A stretch of 64,000 bases of DNA from Streptomyces hokutonensis (GTDB taxonomy: Bacteria > Actinomycetota > Actinomycetes > Streptomycetales > Streptomycetaceae). Positions 51,336-59,872 of the stretch are shown piece after piece. Where the stretch lies: the NCBI RefSeq assembly GCF_000376565.1, contig NZ_BARG01000053.1, positions 1 through 64,000 on the forward strand, read 5' to 3'. The notes beneath the pieces were generated by a model, which was given only the letters and a program-made list of their open reading frames with translations, made no database searches and had not been told where the DNA came from. The number at the start of each line of letters is the position of its first letter. Position 1 is the first letter of the stretch. A program made the translations under genes and the position numbers.

Positions 51336-52091
51336 TCAGACCATCGTGAGGCCGCCGCTGACCGAGAGCGTCTGCCCGGTCATGTAGGCGGCGTCGTCGG
51401 ACGCGAGGAAGGCCACCACACCGGCGATGTCGGCGGGCTGGGCGACGCGGCGCAGCGGGATGGCCCGCAGGGTCGCGTCGTACATCTTCTGGCTGTACTC
51501 GGCGACCTGTCCGAGCAGCGCGGTGTCGGTCGGACCCGGGCAGACGCTGTTCACGGTGATGCCGTGCCGGGCGACCTCGCGGGCGAGGGCCTTGCCGAAG
51601 GCGATGACACCGCCCTTGGTCGCGGAGTACACGACCTCGCCGGACGAGCCGACCCGGCCGGCGTCCGAGGCGATGTGGACGATCCGGCCGCCGCCCCGCT
51701 CGATCATCGGGTCGAGGACGGCCCGGGTCATCGTGATCGTCCCGCGCAGATTGACGGCGATGATCCGGTCCCAGGTCTCCTCGGAGCTGTCGACGAAGCG
51801 GCCGACGACGTCGACGGCGGCGTTGTTCACCAGGACGTCCACCGGGCCGAGTTCGGCGGTCACGCGCTCCACGGCTGTACGTACGGCCGAGCTGTCGGAG
51901 ATGTCAGCGCCGACTCCCGTGGCGCGCACGCCGTACCGCTCCGCGAGCAGGCCCGCGACCTTGCCGGCCGCCTCCGCGTCCAGGTCGCAGACGGCGACCG
52001 CGGCTCCCTGGGCGGCGAGTCGGTCGGCGATCGACTCGCCGATGCCGCGGCCCGCTCCGGTGACGAGTGCCACCTTGTCCCGTACGCTCAC
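51336..52091 (-). CDS. Short-chain dehydrogenase, BadH-like
   Basis: 251 residues. Classical SDR: VALVTGAGRGIGESIADRLA, VDVLVNNAAVDVVGRF, catalytic SDAGRVGSSGEVVYSATKGG (Ser, Tyr, Lys), and VNSVCPGPTDTALL. Closest in style to 2-hydroxycyclohexanecarboxyl-CoA dehydrogenase (BadH) and 3-oxoacyl reductases. First gene of the minus operon ending at 46736; GTG start with GGGAGG. If BadH-like, the pathway handles an alicyclic hydroxy-acyl-CoA. Confidence 0.88.
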   Translation of the reverse strand: MSVRDKVALVTGAGRGIGESIADRLAAQGAAVAVCDLDAEAAGKVAGLLAERYGVRATGVGADISDSSAVRTAVERVTAELGPVDVLVNNAAVDVVGRFVDSSEETWDRIIAVNLRGTITMTRAVLDPMIERGGGRIVHIASDAGRVGSSGEVVYSATKGGVIAFGKALAREVARHGITVNSVCPGPTDTALLGQVAEYSQKMYDATLRAIPLRRVAQPADIAGVVAFLASDDAAYMTGQTLSVSGGLTMV

Positions 52092-52123
52092 GCGCCCTCC
52101 CTCGCTCGGCTGCCGATACAGCG

Positions 52124-52140
52124 CTATCGTATAACTACTT
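52124..52140. promoter_or_regulatory. Island operator-like element 4 (CTATCG-TATAA-CTACTT)
   Basis: AT-rich element in the divergent promoter of the BadH-like operon and the dehydrogenase at 52182; followed by CAGC, as several copies are followed by nAGC. Confidence 0.6.
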
Positions 52141-52181
52141 CAGCTAAATAAGCGAGATGCCTGAGCGGAGCGGAGTCGAGC

Positions 52182-53324
52182 ATGCGCCGAACGATCTTCA
52201 CCGAGGAGCACGAGCTGTTCCGCGAGACCGCCCGCTCCTACTACCTGCGGGAATGCGCTCCGTACGCCGAGCAGTGGGAGCGGGACGGACAGGTGAGCCG
52301 GGCCGCGTGGGCGGCGGCGGGCAAGGCCGGACTCATCGGCTGGCAGTTCCCGGAGGAGTATGGCGGCCAGGGGATCTGGGACTTCCGCTACAACGCCATC
52401 ATGGCGGAGGAGATGGCGTCCACCAGCTCGGTCGGCATCGGGCTCGGGCTGCAGAACGACGTCATCCCGCCCTATCTGACGAATCTCACCACCCCTGAGC
52501 AGAAGGCCCGTTGGCTGCCCGGAGTCACGAGCGGTGAGACGATCTGCGCGCTCGCCCTGTCCGAGCCGGCCGCCGGATCCGACCTCAAGGCCATCCGCAC
52601 CACCGCCCGCCGTGACGGCGACGAGTGGGTGATCGACGGCTCCAAGACCTTCATCACCAACGGCATCCTGGCCGACCTGGTCGTCGTCGCCTGCAAGACC
52701 GACCCCGACGTCGGACACAAGGGCATCAGCCTGATCGTCGTCGAACGGGACACGGAGGGCTTCGAACGCGGACGCAAGCTCGACAAGGTCGGAATGAAGG
52801 CGCAGGACACCGCCGAACTCTTCTTCCACGAGGTCCGGGTCCCCGCCGAGAACCTCATCGGGCAGGAGAACCGCGGTTTCTACCACATGATGGGCAACCT
52901 CCCCACCGAGCGCCTCGCCATCGCCGTCTCCTCGCTGGCGGCCGCCGAGCGGGCGTACGAACTGGCGCTGGACTACGCCAAGACCCGCACGGCGTTCGGA
53001 CAGCCGATCGGCGAGTTCCAGGCCAACCGGTTCGCCCTCGCCGACATCAAGGCCAAGCTGGGCGCCGCCCGCGTCTACGTCGACGGCTGCATCATGGCCC
53101 TGTTCCAGGGCGAGTTGACGGCCGAGGAGGCCGCGGCGGCCAAGTACTGGACCTCGGAGACCGGCTGGCAGGTCATCGACCGCTGTATGCAGCTGTTCGG
53201 CGGCTATGGCTATGTCAACGAGTACGAGATCGCGCGGATCTGGCGCGACAGCCGGGTGCAGCGGGTGTTCGGCGGGACCTCGGAGATCATGCAGGAGATC
53301 ATCGGGCGCTCGCTGGGGCTGTGA
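52182..53324 (+). CDS. Acyl-CoA dehydrogenase, long-chain/isovaleryl type
   Basis: 380 residues, ATG at 52182. LALSEPAAGSDLKAIRTTAR, VIDGSKTFITNGILADLVVV, YAKTRTAFGQPIGEFQANRF and FGGTSEIMQEIIGRSLGL. The EGT Glu is Gly but the alternative base used by long-chain and isovaleryl-CoA enzymes is present in NLPTERLAIA, so it should be active alone. Alone on the plus strand; divergent from the BadH-like operon and followed by the next island element. Confidence 0.92.
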   Translation: MRRTIFTEEHELFRETARSYYLRECAPYAEQWERDGQVSRAAWAAAGKAGLIGWQFPEEYGGQGIWDFRYNAIMAEEMASTSSVGIGLGLQNDVIPPYLTNLTTPEQKARWLPGVTSGETICALALSEPAAGSDLKAIRTTARRDGDEWVIDGSKTFITNGILADLVVVACKTDPDVGHKGISLIVVERDTEGFERGRKLDKVGMKAQDTAELFFHEVRVPAENLIGQENRGFYHMMGNLPTERLAIAVSSLAAAERAYELALDYAKTRTAFGQPIGEFQANRFALADIKAKLGAARVYVDGCIMALFQGELTAEEAAAAKYWTSETGWQVIDRCMQLFGGYGYVNEYEIARIWRDSRVQRVFGGTSEIMQEIIGRSLGL

Positions 53325-53354
53325 CGCCGGCCGTACTCATTGACTGGCTTGGAT

Positions 53355-53371
53355 AAATAGGTTAGCTATTT
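53355..53371. promoter_or_regulatory. Island operator-like element 5 (AAATAG-GTTAG-CTATTT)
   Basis: A perfect inverted repeat with 6-bp arms (AAATAG/CTATTT) and a 5-bp centre. It lies 45 bp before the aldehyde dehydrogenase start and is the clearest copy of the motif. Confidence 0.7.
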
Positions 53372-53415
53372 AAGCGAGATTCGCGAGATGTGGGATGCGG
53401 CTCAAGGAGGCAACC

Positions 53416-54906
53416 GTGGTCACGGTCGACGTGAAGCTGCACCAGGACAGAGCGAAGCACGACCTGCCGCGCCCCCGACTGGTCATCGGTGGCAAGGACA
53501 TCACCGACACGAGCGGCGGCCAGTACGAGCACCGCAACCCGGCGACCGGCCTCGTCCAGGCGCACATCCCGCTCGCGGGCGCCGCCGAGGTGGACCGGGC
53601 CGTCGCCGCCGCACGCCAGGCCTTCGAGGTGTGGGGCACCATGCGCCCCGCCGAGCGTCGCCGACTGCTCACCCGCTTCGCGCAGCTCCTCTGTGACCAC
53701 ATCCCCGACTTCGCGGCGATCTGCCCGCTGGAGAACGGCATCTGTATCGGCGGCTGGGCTTCGAACGTCGGACCGCACGTGGCGGAGTGGACCGAGTACT
53801 ACGCCGGCTGGGCCGACAAGATCGAGGGCATGGTCGGCGCGGCCTACAGCCCGCACGAGAACGTCGAGTACACCATCGCCGAGCCCTACGGCGTCATCGG
53901 CCACATCATCACCTGGAACTCACCCGCGCTGTCCCTGGCCATGAAGGTCCCGCCCTCGCTCGCCGCCGGCAACACCGTGGTCATCAAACCGGCCGAGTCC
54001 ACGCCGTTCTCCGCGCTGCTCTTCGCCGACCTGGCCCGCGAGGCGGGTATCCCCGAGGGGGTCGTCAACGTCGTGACCGGACTCGGCGACGCGGGATCGG
54101 CCCTGGTCACCCACCCCGGCGTGGACAAGATCTCCTTCACCGGAGGGCCCGCCACCGCACGCCGCATCATGGCCGACGCGGCACTGAGCCTCAAACCCGT
54201 CCTGTTCGAACTCGGCGGCAAGTCCGCCAACCTCCTCTTCGCCGACACCGACCTCGACACCGTGGTGCCGTACTGCGCGGCCTTCGCCATGAGCAACACC
54301 GGCCAGGGCTGCGCGCTGCCGACCCGGCTGCTGGTCGAGCGGTCGATCTACGACGAGGTCGTCGCGCGCGTCACCGGAGTGGTCGCGCACCTGCCCGTCG
54401 GTGACCCGCTCGACCCGGCGACGTACATCGGCCCCCTCATCGACGAAGCCGCCCGCGACCGGGTCCAGGGTGTGATCGACAAAGCGGCCGAAGGTGGTGC
54501 GGGGCGGCTCGTGTACGGCGGTGAACGCATCGACGCCGACGGCTACTTCGTCTCCCCGACCGTCTTCGCCGACGTCGACAACCGCAGCGACCTCGCCCAG
54601 CAGGAGATCTTCGGCCCGGTCCTGGCCATCACTCCCTTCGACACGGAGGACGAGGCCGTCGCCCTCGCCAACGACACCGAGTACGGCCTGTCCGCCTACA
54701 TCCAGTCCCGTGACATCGGGCGCGTGAACCGTCTGGTGCCCCGTCTGAAAGCCGGGACGGTCTACGTCAACCCGGGCCCGAACCCGATCAGTTCGCCCAC
54801 CACGCCGTTCGGCGGCGTCGGGACGAGCGGGTTCGGCCGGGAGGGCGGCAAGGCGGGTCTCGACGAGTTCGTCCACGTCAAGGGTGTCGGCATCAGCCGC
54901 GTCTGA
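53416..54906 (+). CDS. NAD(P)-dependent aldehyde dehydrogenase
   Basis: 496 residues. The GTG at 53416 follows AAGGAGG; the ATG at 53395 has no ribosome binding site. ALDH fold: ITWNSPALSLAMKVPPSLAA (Asn), VVIKPAESTPFSALL (cofactor Lys), FTGGPATARRI, E265 in FELGGKSANLL and nucleophile C299 in NTGQGCALPTR. Oxidises an aldehyde to the acid that the next gene's ligase can activate, so the pair could feed alcohol- or aldehyde-level substrates into the pathway. First gene of the operon 53416-58842. Confidence 0.94.
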   Translation: MVTVDVKLHQDRAKHDLPRPRLVIGGKDITDTSGGQYEHRNPATGLVQAHIPLAGAAEVDRAVAAARQAFEVWGTMRPAERRRLLTRFAQLLCDHIPDFAAICPLENGICIGGWASNVGPHVAEWTEYYAGWADKIEGMVGAAYSPHENVEYTIAEPYGVIGHIITWNSPALSLAMKVPPSLAAGNTVVIKPAESTPFSALLFADLAREAGIPEGVVNVVTGLGDAGSALVTHPGVDKISFTGGPATARRIMADAALSLKPVLFELGGKSANLLFADTDLDTVVPYCAAFAMSNTGQGCALPTRLLVERSIYDEVVARVTGVVAHLPVGDPLDPATYIGPLIDEAARDRVQGVIDKAAEGGAGRLVYGGERIDADGYFVSPTVFADVDNRSDLAQQEIFGPVLAITPFDTEDEAVALANDTEYGLSAYIQSRDIGRVNRLVPRLKAGTVYVNPGPNPISSPTTPFGGVGTSGFGREGGKAGLDEFVHVKGVGISRV

Positions 54907-54940
54907 CACCTGCCTTCCGAAAGCCCTGGGAGCCAAGAGC

Positions 54941-56515
54941 ATGCATTCCGCCCGCCGCCTGACGTTCGGCGACATCATCCGTGAGCACCGAAGGTCCTTC
55001 CCCGAGGGCATCGCCCTCGTCGACGGCGAAGTCCGGCTGACCTGGCCGCAGTTGGACGAGCGCACCAACCGTCTCGCCAACGCCCTGACGGTCGCCGGGG
55101 TCGGCCCCGGCGACCGTGTCCTGTGGCTGGGGCAGAACTCCTTCCGCATCTGGGAACTGCTCGGCGCCGCCGCGAAGATCGGCGCCATGGTGTGCCCCGG
55201 CTACTGGCGCTGGGCCGCCCCCGAAATGGCGTTCGCCGTCGAGGACTTCGACCCCCGGGTGGTGATCTGGCAGGACGAGGAGATCGGCGACACGGTCGGC
55301 AAGGCCAGGGCCGAACTGGGCAGCGATCACCGGGCGTTGTGGCTGCGGCACGACTCCGAGGGCCCCGGCTCCTACGAGTCCTTCCTGTCCTCCGGTTCGG
55401 CAGAGGACCCGGCCGTCGACGTCGACCCGGACTCCGCGCTCCTGGTCATCTACACCGCGGCGATCTCCGGACGCCAGTCCGGCTCGATGCTCTCGCACCG
55501 CAACCTCCTCGCCATGGGCGCGAGTTCCGCCTGGATGGGAGACATCGGCACGGAGGCCGCTTTCCTCGGCGCCGGACCGATGTTCCACATCGGCAACTAC
55601 CAGTTCTGGGGCGTCCCGGCCTTCGTGCACGGCGGCAAGAACGTCGTCGTCCGCCGGGTCGTCGCCGAGGAACTGCTCCCGCTGCTGGCGGCGGAGCGAT
55701 GCACGCACGCGTACCTGATGCCCCCGACGATCGCCCAACTCGTCGCCCTCAACCGGGAAGCGGGCCACGACCTCTCGCACCTGCGCGCCAGCGTCGCCGC
55801 CCCCCTGTGGCAGGGCACGGTCCCCACCGACACCAGCCGCTTCACCCGCAACGGCGGCGGCGAGGGCCGCGGTTACGGCCAGACCGAGGTGACCGGCTTC
55901 GCCGTGACCGGCGCTTACGGCGGCACGGGCACCGGCAACGCCGGACGCCCCGGTCCCTTCACCGCCGTACGCATCCTGGACGGCACCGGCGCGGAGTGCG
56001 AGGTTGGCCAGGCTGGCGAGATCTGCGTCCGGGGCGACCTCGTGCACCTCGGCTACTGGAACCGGCCCGAGATCAACGAGGAGCGTTTCCGCTTCGGTTG
56101 GTGGCACACCACCGACCTCGGCCGGCGCGAGAGCGACGGCACGATCAGCTTCCTCGGCACCACGACCCGCATGCTCAAGTCGGCGGCCGAGAACATCTTC
56201 CCGGCGGAGGTGGAGAACTGCATCGAGTCCCACCCGGCGGTGAAGGAGGCCGCCGTGATCGGCGTCCCGAACGAGCGCTGGGCGCAGGACGTCAAAGCGG
56301 TCGTCGTCCTCCAGCCGGACGCCGAACCGGTCACGGCGGCGGACATCATCGAACACTGCCGGGCGCGGATCGCCTCGTACAAGAAGCCGAAGACGGTGGA
56401 GTTCGTCGAGGCGCTGCCGCGCACCAAGGACTTCGCCAAGGACTACGAGGCGCTCGACGAGCGCTTCGGCGGGGGCGGCTATCCCGGCGGCGACACGCTC
56501 GGTGCGGGACGGTGA
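54941..56515 (+). CDS. AMP-dependent acyl-CoA synthetase with altered P-loop
   Basis: 524 residues; ATG at 54941 with GGGAG. Domain order of FadD-type ligases: the P-loop region reads YTAAISGRQSGSMLSH (171-186) instead of YTSGTTGxPKGVxxTH, losing the Lys; later GYGQTEVTG, ILDGTGAEC, WWHTTDLGRR, and a C-terminal Lys region LPRTKDFAKD. The YTAA-xx-GRxxG variant is known in actinobacterial FadD proteins, so activity is plausible. Downstream of the aldehyde dehydrogenase (34 bp). Confidence 0.9.
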   Translation: MHSARRLTFGDIIREHRRSFPEGIALVDGEVRLTWPQLDERTNRLANALTVAGVGPGDRVLWLGQNSFRIWELLGAAAKIGAMVCPGYWRWAAPEMAFAVEDFDPRVVIWQDEEIGDTVGKARAELGSDHRALWLRHDSEGPGSYESFLSSGSAEDPAVDVDPDSALLVIYTAAISGRQSGSMLSHRNLLAMGASSAWMGDIGTEAAFLGAGPMFHIGNYQFWGVPAFVHGGKNVVVRRVVAEELLPLLAAERCTHAYLMPPTIAQLVALNREAGHDLSHLRASVAAPLWQGTVPTDTSRFTRNGGGEGRGYGQTEVTGFAVTGAYGGTGTGNAGRPGPFTAVRILDGTGAECEVGQAGEICVRGDLVHLGYWNRPEINEERFRFGWWHTTDLGRRESDGTISFLGTTTRMLKSAAENIFPAEVENCIESHPAVKEAAVIGVPNERWAQDVKAVVVLQPDAEPVTAADIIEHCRARIASYKKPKTVEFVEALPRTKDFAKDYEALDERFGGGGYPGGDTLGAGR

Positions 56516-56519
56516 CGCC

Positions 56520-57680
56520 GTGAGCGACCTGAATGGCCGCCAGCCCGTCGTCGTCGGCGTGCACGCCACCGAGCAGGCCTTGTTCCTCCCGCACCGAGAT
56601 GCGATGGGTCTCGCCCTCGAAGCGGTGCGCGGCGCGATCGAGGACGCCGGACTGACCCCGGTGGACGTCGACGGCGCCCAGGTCGACTGGCCCGGCCCGG
56701 GCGGTGTGCCCGGCGAGGGCAGCTCCTGGGCGCGGATGCTCGGCCGGGACCTGCGCTGGACCAGCGACTCGATGCTCGACAACGCCGGCTCGCGGGGTCT
56801 GCTGAAGGCGGCGGCGGCCGTACGGGCGGGGTTCGCCGACACCGTCGTGGTCGGCGGCTGCAAGCTGGTCTCGCGGGGTGCGGGTCCCGTCGGTGCCGGG
56901 GTACCGCTGGAGTTCGCCGACGTCTGGGGCAGCTACGTCGTCGCCCAGTTCGCGCTGGTGGCGGCCCGGCACATGCACCAGTACGGGACGACCGCCCACC
57001 AGCTCGCGGAGGTCGCCGCCACCGTCCGCAACAACGGCACCACCAACCCGGAGGCGATGATGTACGGCCGCGGCCCGTACACAGCCGAGGACGTGCTCGC
57101 CTCCCGCATGGTGGCCACCCCCTTCCACCTGCTGGACTGCTGCATCGTCGGCGAGGGCGGCGCCGCCCTCGTGGTGACCACTGCCGAACGGGCCCGGGAC
57201 CTGCCCCACCCGCCTGTCGCCGTGCTCGGCGGAGGCATGGAGTACCACCAGGCCGCGTACGCCAACCCCGCGCTGTACCGGGAGGTCGGCCAACTCGGCC
57301 GGGACGCGGCCGGCCGTGCCTACGCCATGGCGGGCATCGGCCCCCACGACGTGGACGTCTTCTCCCTCTACGACCCCAACTCCTTCGAGATCATCCGGCA
57401 GTTGGAGATCCTCGGGCTGTGTGGTGAGGGTGAGGGAGGCCCGCTGGCGGCCAGCGGTGCCATCGCCGTCGGTGGCAAGCACCCCGTCAATCCCGACGGT
57501 GGCTGTCTGGCGTACGCGTGGAACGGAACCCAGCAGATGACCCTCAAAGTCGTCGAAGCCGTACGGCAGTTGCGCGGCACCGCCGTCCACCAGGTCGAGG
57601 GCGCGGAGCTGGCGGTCGTCGGCAACGCGGGCTCCGGCGCGCAGCACTACGAGATGAGCGTGCTGGGGAGGACCCGATGA
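56520..57680 (+). CDS. Thiolase-like (Ltp type) protein lacking catalytic Cys and His
   Basis: 386 residues, GTG start. Thiolase fold: VVVGVHATEQALFLPHRDAM, VGGCKLVSRG, FEIIRQLEILGLC, GGKHPVNPDGGCLAYAWNG. Where thiolases have the nucleophile Cys this protein has DNAGSRG (88-91), and the GHPxGA His motif is AYAWNG. Both catalytic residues are gone, as in Ltp2-type retro-aldolases. It overlaps the following DUF35 gene by 4 bp. Expected role: retro-aldol cleavage of a branched beta-hydroxyacyl-CoA. Confidence 0.88.
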   Translation: MSDLNGRQPVVVGVHATEQALFLPHRDAMGLALEAVRGAIEDAGLTPVDVDGAQVDWPGPGGVPGEGSSWARMLGRDLRWTSDSMLDNAGSRGLLKAAAAVRAGFADTVVVGGCKLVSRGAGPVGAGVPLEFADVWGSYVVAQFALVAARHMHQYGTTAHQLAEVAATVRNNGTTNPEAMMYGRGPYTAEDVLASRMVATPFHLLDCCIVGEGGAALVVTTAERARDLPHPPVAVLGGGMEYHQAAYANPALYREVGQLGRDAAGRAYAMAGIGPHDVDVFSLYDPNSFEIIRQLEILGLCGEGEGGPLAASGAIAVGGKHPVNPDGGCLAYAWNGTQQMTLKVVEAVRQLRGTAVHQVEGAELAVVGNAGSGAQHYEMSVLGRTR

Positions 57681-58078
57681 GCCGCCCCGTGCCCGAACCG
57701 ACGCCACTGTCCCAGCCGTTCTGGGACGCGGCCCGGCGCGGTGACCTCGTCGTCCCGCACTGCCCGGCCTGCGGGCTGCGCTTCCTCGTGCCCGAACCCG
57801 CGTGCCCCGGCTGCATGTCGGCGGACTGGCGGTACGTGCCCAGCGCCGGCCGGGGCACCGTCTATTCGGTGACCGTGGTCCACCGCGCACCCGGCCCCGG
57901 CTTCGATGACCCCTTCGCCCTGGCCGTGATCGATCTGGACGAGGGCGGCACCCTGCTCTCCCACGTCGACGCGGGGGACCCGGGCGACGTGACCATCGGC
58001 ATGCGGGTGCGCGTGGACTTCCGGCCCCTCACCGACGAGATCACCCTGCCGTACTTCGTGCCGGTCCCAGGTGACTGA
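57677..58078 (+). CDS. DUF35 OB-fold zinc-ribbon protein (second)
   Basis: 133 residues. Zinc ribbon CPACGLRFLVPEPACPGC then OB-fold (GTVYSVTVVHRAPGPGFD, ALAVIDLDEGG, VRVDFRPLTDEITLPYF). ATG overlaps the thiolase-like stop (ATGA). It is the expected subunit of the thiolase-like protein encoded just upstream, as in ChsH2-DUF35/Ltp2 complexes. Followed 5 bp later by the GntR gene. Confidence 0.9.
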   Translation: MSRPVPEPTPLSQPFWDAARRGDLVVPHCPACGLRFLVPEPACPGCMSADWRYVPSAGRGTVYSVTVVHRAPGPGFDDPFALAVIDLDEGGTLLSHVDAGDPGDVTIGMRVRVDFRPLTDEITLPYFVPVPGD

Positions 58079-58083
58079 AGGAG

Positions 58084-58842
58084 ATGGATGCCGTGGCGAA
58101 CACGCCGGTGAGGGTCCCCAAGATGGCCGAGCTGGTGGCGGCACAGCTGCGCCGCAAGATCGTGCGCGGGGAACTGGCCGAGGGGGAGGCGCTGCCCGCC
58201 GAGACCGCCCTGATGGCGGAGTTCGCCGTCTCCCGGCCGACGCTGCGCGAGGCGTTCCGGGTGCTGGAGTCGGAGTCGCTGATCAGCGTGCGCCGGGGCG
58301 CCCGGGGCGGGGCACGGGTGCAGGTCCCGGAGGGCACGGTCGCCGCCCGCTACGCGGGAGTCGTCCTCGAGTACCGCGGCACCACCCTCAAGGACGTCTA
58401 CGACGCCCGTACGGTCATCGAGGCGCCGTGCGCCGGACTGCTGGCCCAGCGCCGTACGGACCGGGACCTGGAGCGGCTGCGGGCCTCCGTCGCCGAGGCC
58501 GAGGCACTCATGGACGATCCCTCGGCCTTCATCCGCGCCCACATGGAGTTCCACGCTCTCGTCGTGGAACTCGCGGGCAACGAGACGCTGAGCGTCCTCA
58601 ACGGCATGGTCCGGCACATCATCGACCAGGCGAACTGGTCCCACGTCGACCTCGACGCCGGCAGCCCCGAGAACATCCGGGCCAACCGCCGGGGCTTCCG
58701 TGCCCACGGTGCTCTCGTCGAACTGGTCGCAGGGCGCCGGACCGAGGCCGCCGAGGAGCTGTGGCGCCTCCATCTCCAGGAGGCTGAGGACTATCTGCTG
58801 CAGAGCAGGTCCATGACGACGGTCCTGGACCTGCTCGGCTGA
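58084..58842 (+). CDS. GntR-family (FCD/FadR subfamily) transcriptional regulator
   Basis: 252 residues. Winged helix at about 15-80 (AAQLRRKIVRGELAEGEALP, FAVSRPTLREAFRVLESESL), then the all-helical FCD effector domain (about 100-235) with metal-type His/Asp residues in DARTVIEAPCAG, FHALVVELAGN and RAHGALVELVAG. FCD regulators bind organic acids or acyl-CoA. The only regulator in the island, so the prime candidate to bind the repeated AT-rich elements; last gene of the operon, with only 7 bp to the convergent LLM gene. Confidence 0.92.
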   Translation: MDAVANTPVRVPKMAELVAAQLRRKIVRGELAEGEALPAETALMAEFAVSRPTLREAFRVLESESLISVRRGARGGARVQVPEGTVAARYAGVVLEYRGTTLKDVYDARTVIEAPCAGLLAQRRTDRDLERLRASVAEAEALMDDPSAFIRAHMEFHALVVELAGNETLSVLNGMVRHIIDQANWSHVDLDAGSPENIRANRRGFRAHGALVELVAGRRTEAAEELWRLHLQEAEDYLLQSRSMTTVLDLLG

Positions 58843-58849
58843 CGTGCCG

Positions 58850-59872
58850 TCAACTCTCGTGCAGTTCCTGGACGATCGGCTCCCACACCTCGGCGTCGAT
58901 CTCGTACGCGGTGTAGAAGGACACCCGGTCCACCAGACTCCCGTACCGGCGCCTGATCTCGCCCGCAACTCGCTCCGGCTCCGCGACGACCGCGAAGGTG
59001 TGCAGGACCTCGTCGTCGACGAGCCCGCCCATCGCCTCCCACTTGTCCTCCCGGGACGACTTCGACAACGCGTTCAGCTCGTCGCCTAGTTCGCCCCAGC
59101 CGTGCAGCTCCAGGACTCCGCGATAGGCGGGTGTGCTGCCGTAGAAGGCGATCTGGCGGCGGGTGCCGTCGATCGCGCGGGCCAGCTCCTCCTCGTTGCG
59201 GCCGGTCGCGGTGAGGAGGAGGTGGGACACGGAGAAGTCGCCGCGCGTGCGACCGGACAGGCCGAGGCCCAACTCGACGGTCGGGAGGGTGACTTCACGC
59301 AGGTACCGCTCGGTGGTGAAGCCGTGTGCCAGGAGCCCGTCGGCGACCTCGCCGGCGACCCGGGTCATCGCCTCACCGACCGCCGCCACGAAGACCTTCG
59401 GGGCGCCGCCGGGCGCGGGCGGGGGAGAGAAGAAGGGGGACATGAGCGTGTGCGTGTAGAAGTCGCCGCGGAAGTCGAGCTTCTCGCCCTCGTTCCAGGC
59501 GGCCCAGATGGCGCGCAGCGCGCTCACGTACTCCCGCATCCGGGCGGCCGGGCGGCTCCACGGCATCGAGAAGCGCCGCTCGATGTGCGGTTTGATCTGG
59601 CTGCCCAGGCCGAGCGAGAAGCGCCCGCCGGAGTAGGTCTGCAAGTCGTGTGCGGTGTAGGCGAGTTGCATGGGGGAGCGGGCGAACGCCACCGCGATCG
59701 CCGTGCCCACCTCCAGCCGTTCGGTGTGCTCGGCCGCGAGCAGCAGCGGCAGGAACGGGTCGTGCTTCGACTCCGAGGCCCACAGACCGTCGTAGCCCGC
59801 CTTCTCGTGGTGCCGTGCCTCCTCCACGACCTCCGCGGTACCCCACACACTGAGCTTTCCGTCGACCTTCAT
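58850..59872 (-). CDS. LLM-class F420-dependent oxidoreductase
   Basis: 340 residues. YDGLWASESKHDPFLPLLLA, ERLEVGTAIAVAFARSPMQL, GGRFSLGLGSQIKPHIERRF and SPPPAPGGAPKVFVAAVGEA are typical of the F420-binding LLM family. ATG overlaps the dehydrogenase stop (ATGA). Third gene of the minus operon starting at 61817. Together with the oxidoreductase at 33148 it suggests F420- or flavin-dependent steps in the pathway. Confidence 0.88.
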   Translation of the reverse strand: MKVDGKLSVWGTAEVVEEARHHEKAGYDGLWASESKHDPFLPLLLAAEHTERLEVGTAIAVAFARSPMQLAYTAHDLQTYSGGRFSLGLGSQIKPHIERRFSMPWSRPAARMREYVSALRAIWAAWNEGEKLDFRGDFYTHTLMSPFFSPPPAPGGAPKVFVAAVGEAMTRVAGEVADGLLAHGFTTERYLREVTLPTVELGLGLSGRTRGDFSVSHLLLTATGRNEEELARAIDGTRRQIAFYGSTPAYRGVLELHGWGELGDELNALSKSSREDKWEAMGGLVDDEVLHTFAVVAEPERVAGEIRRRYGSLVDRVSFYTAYEIDAEVWEPIVQELHES

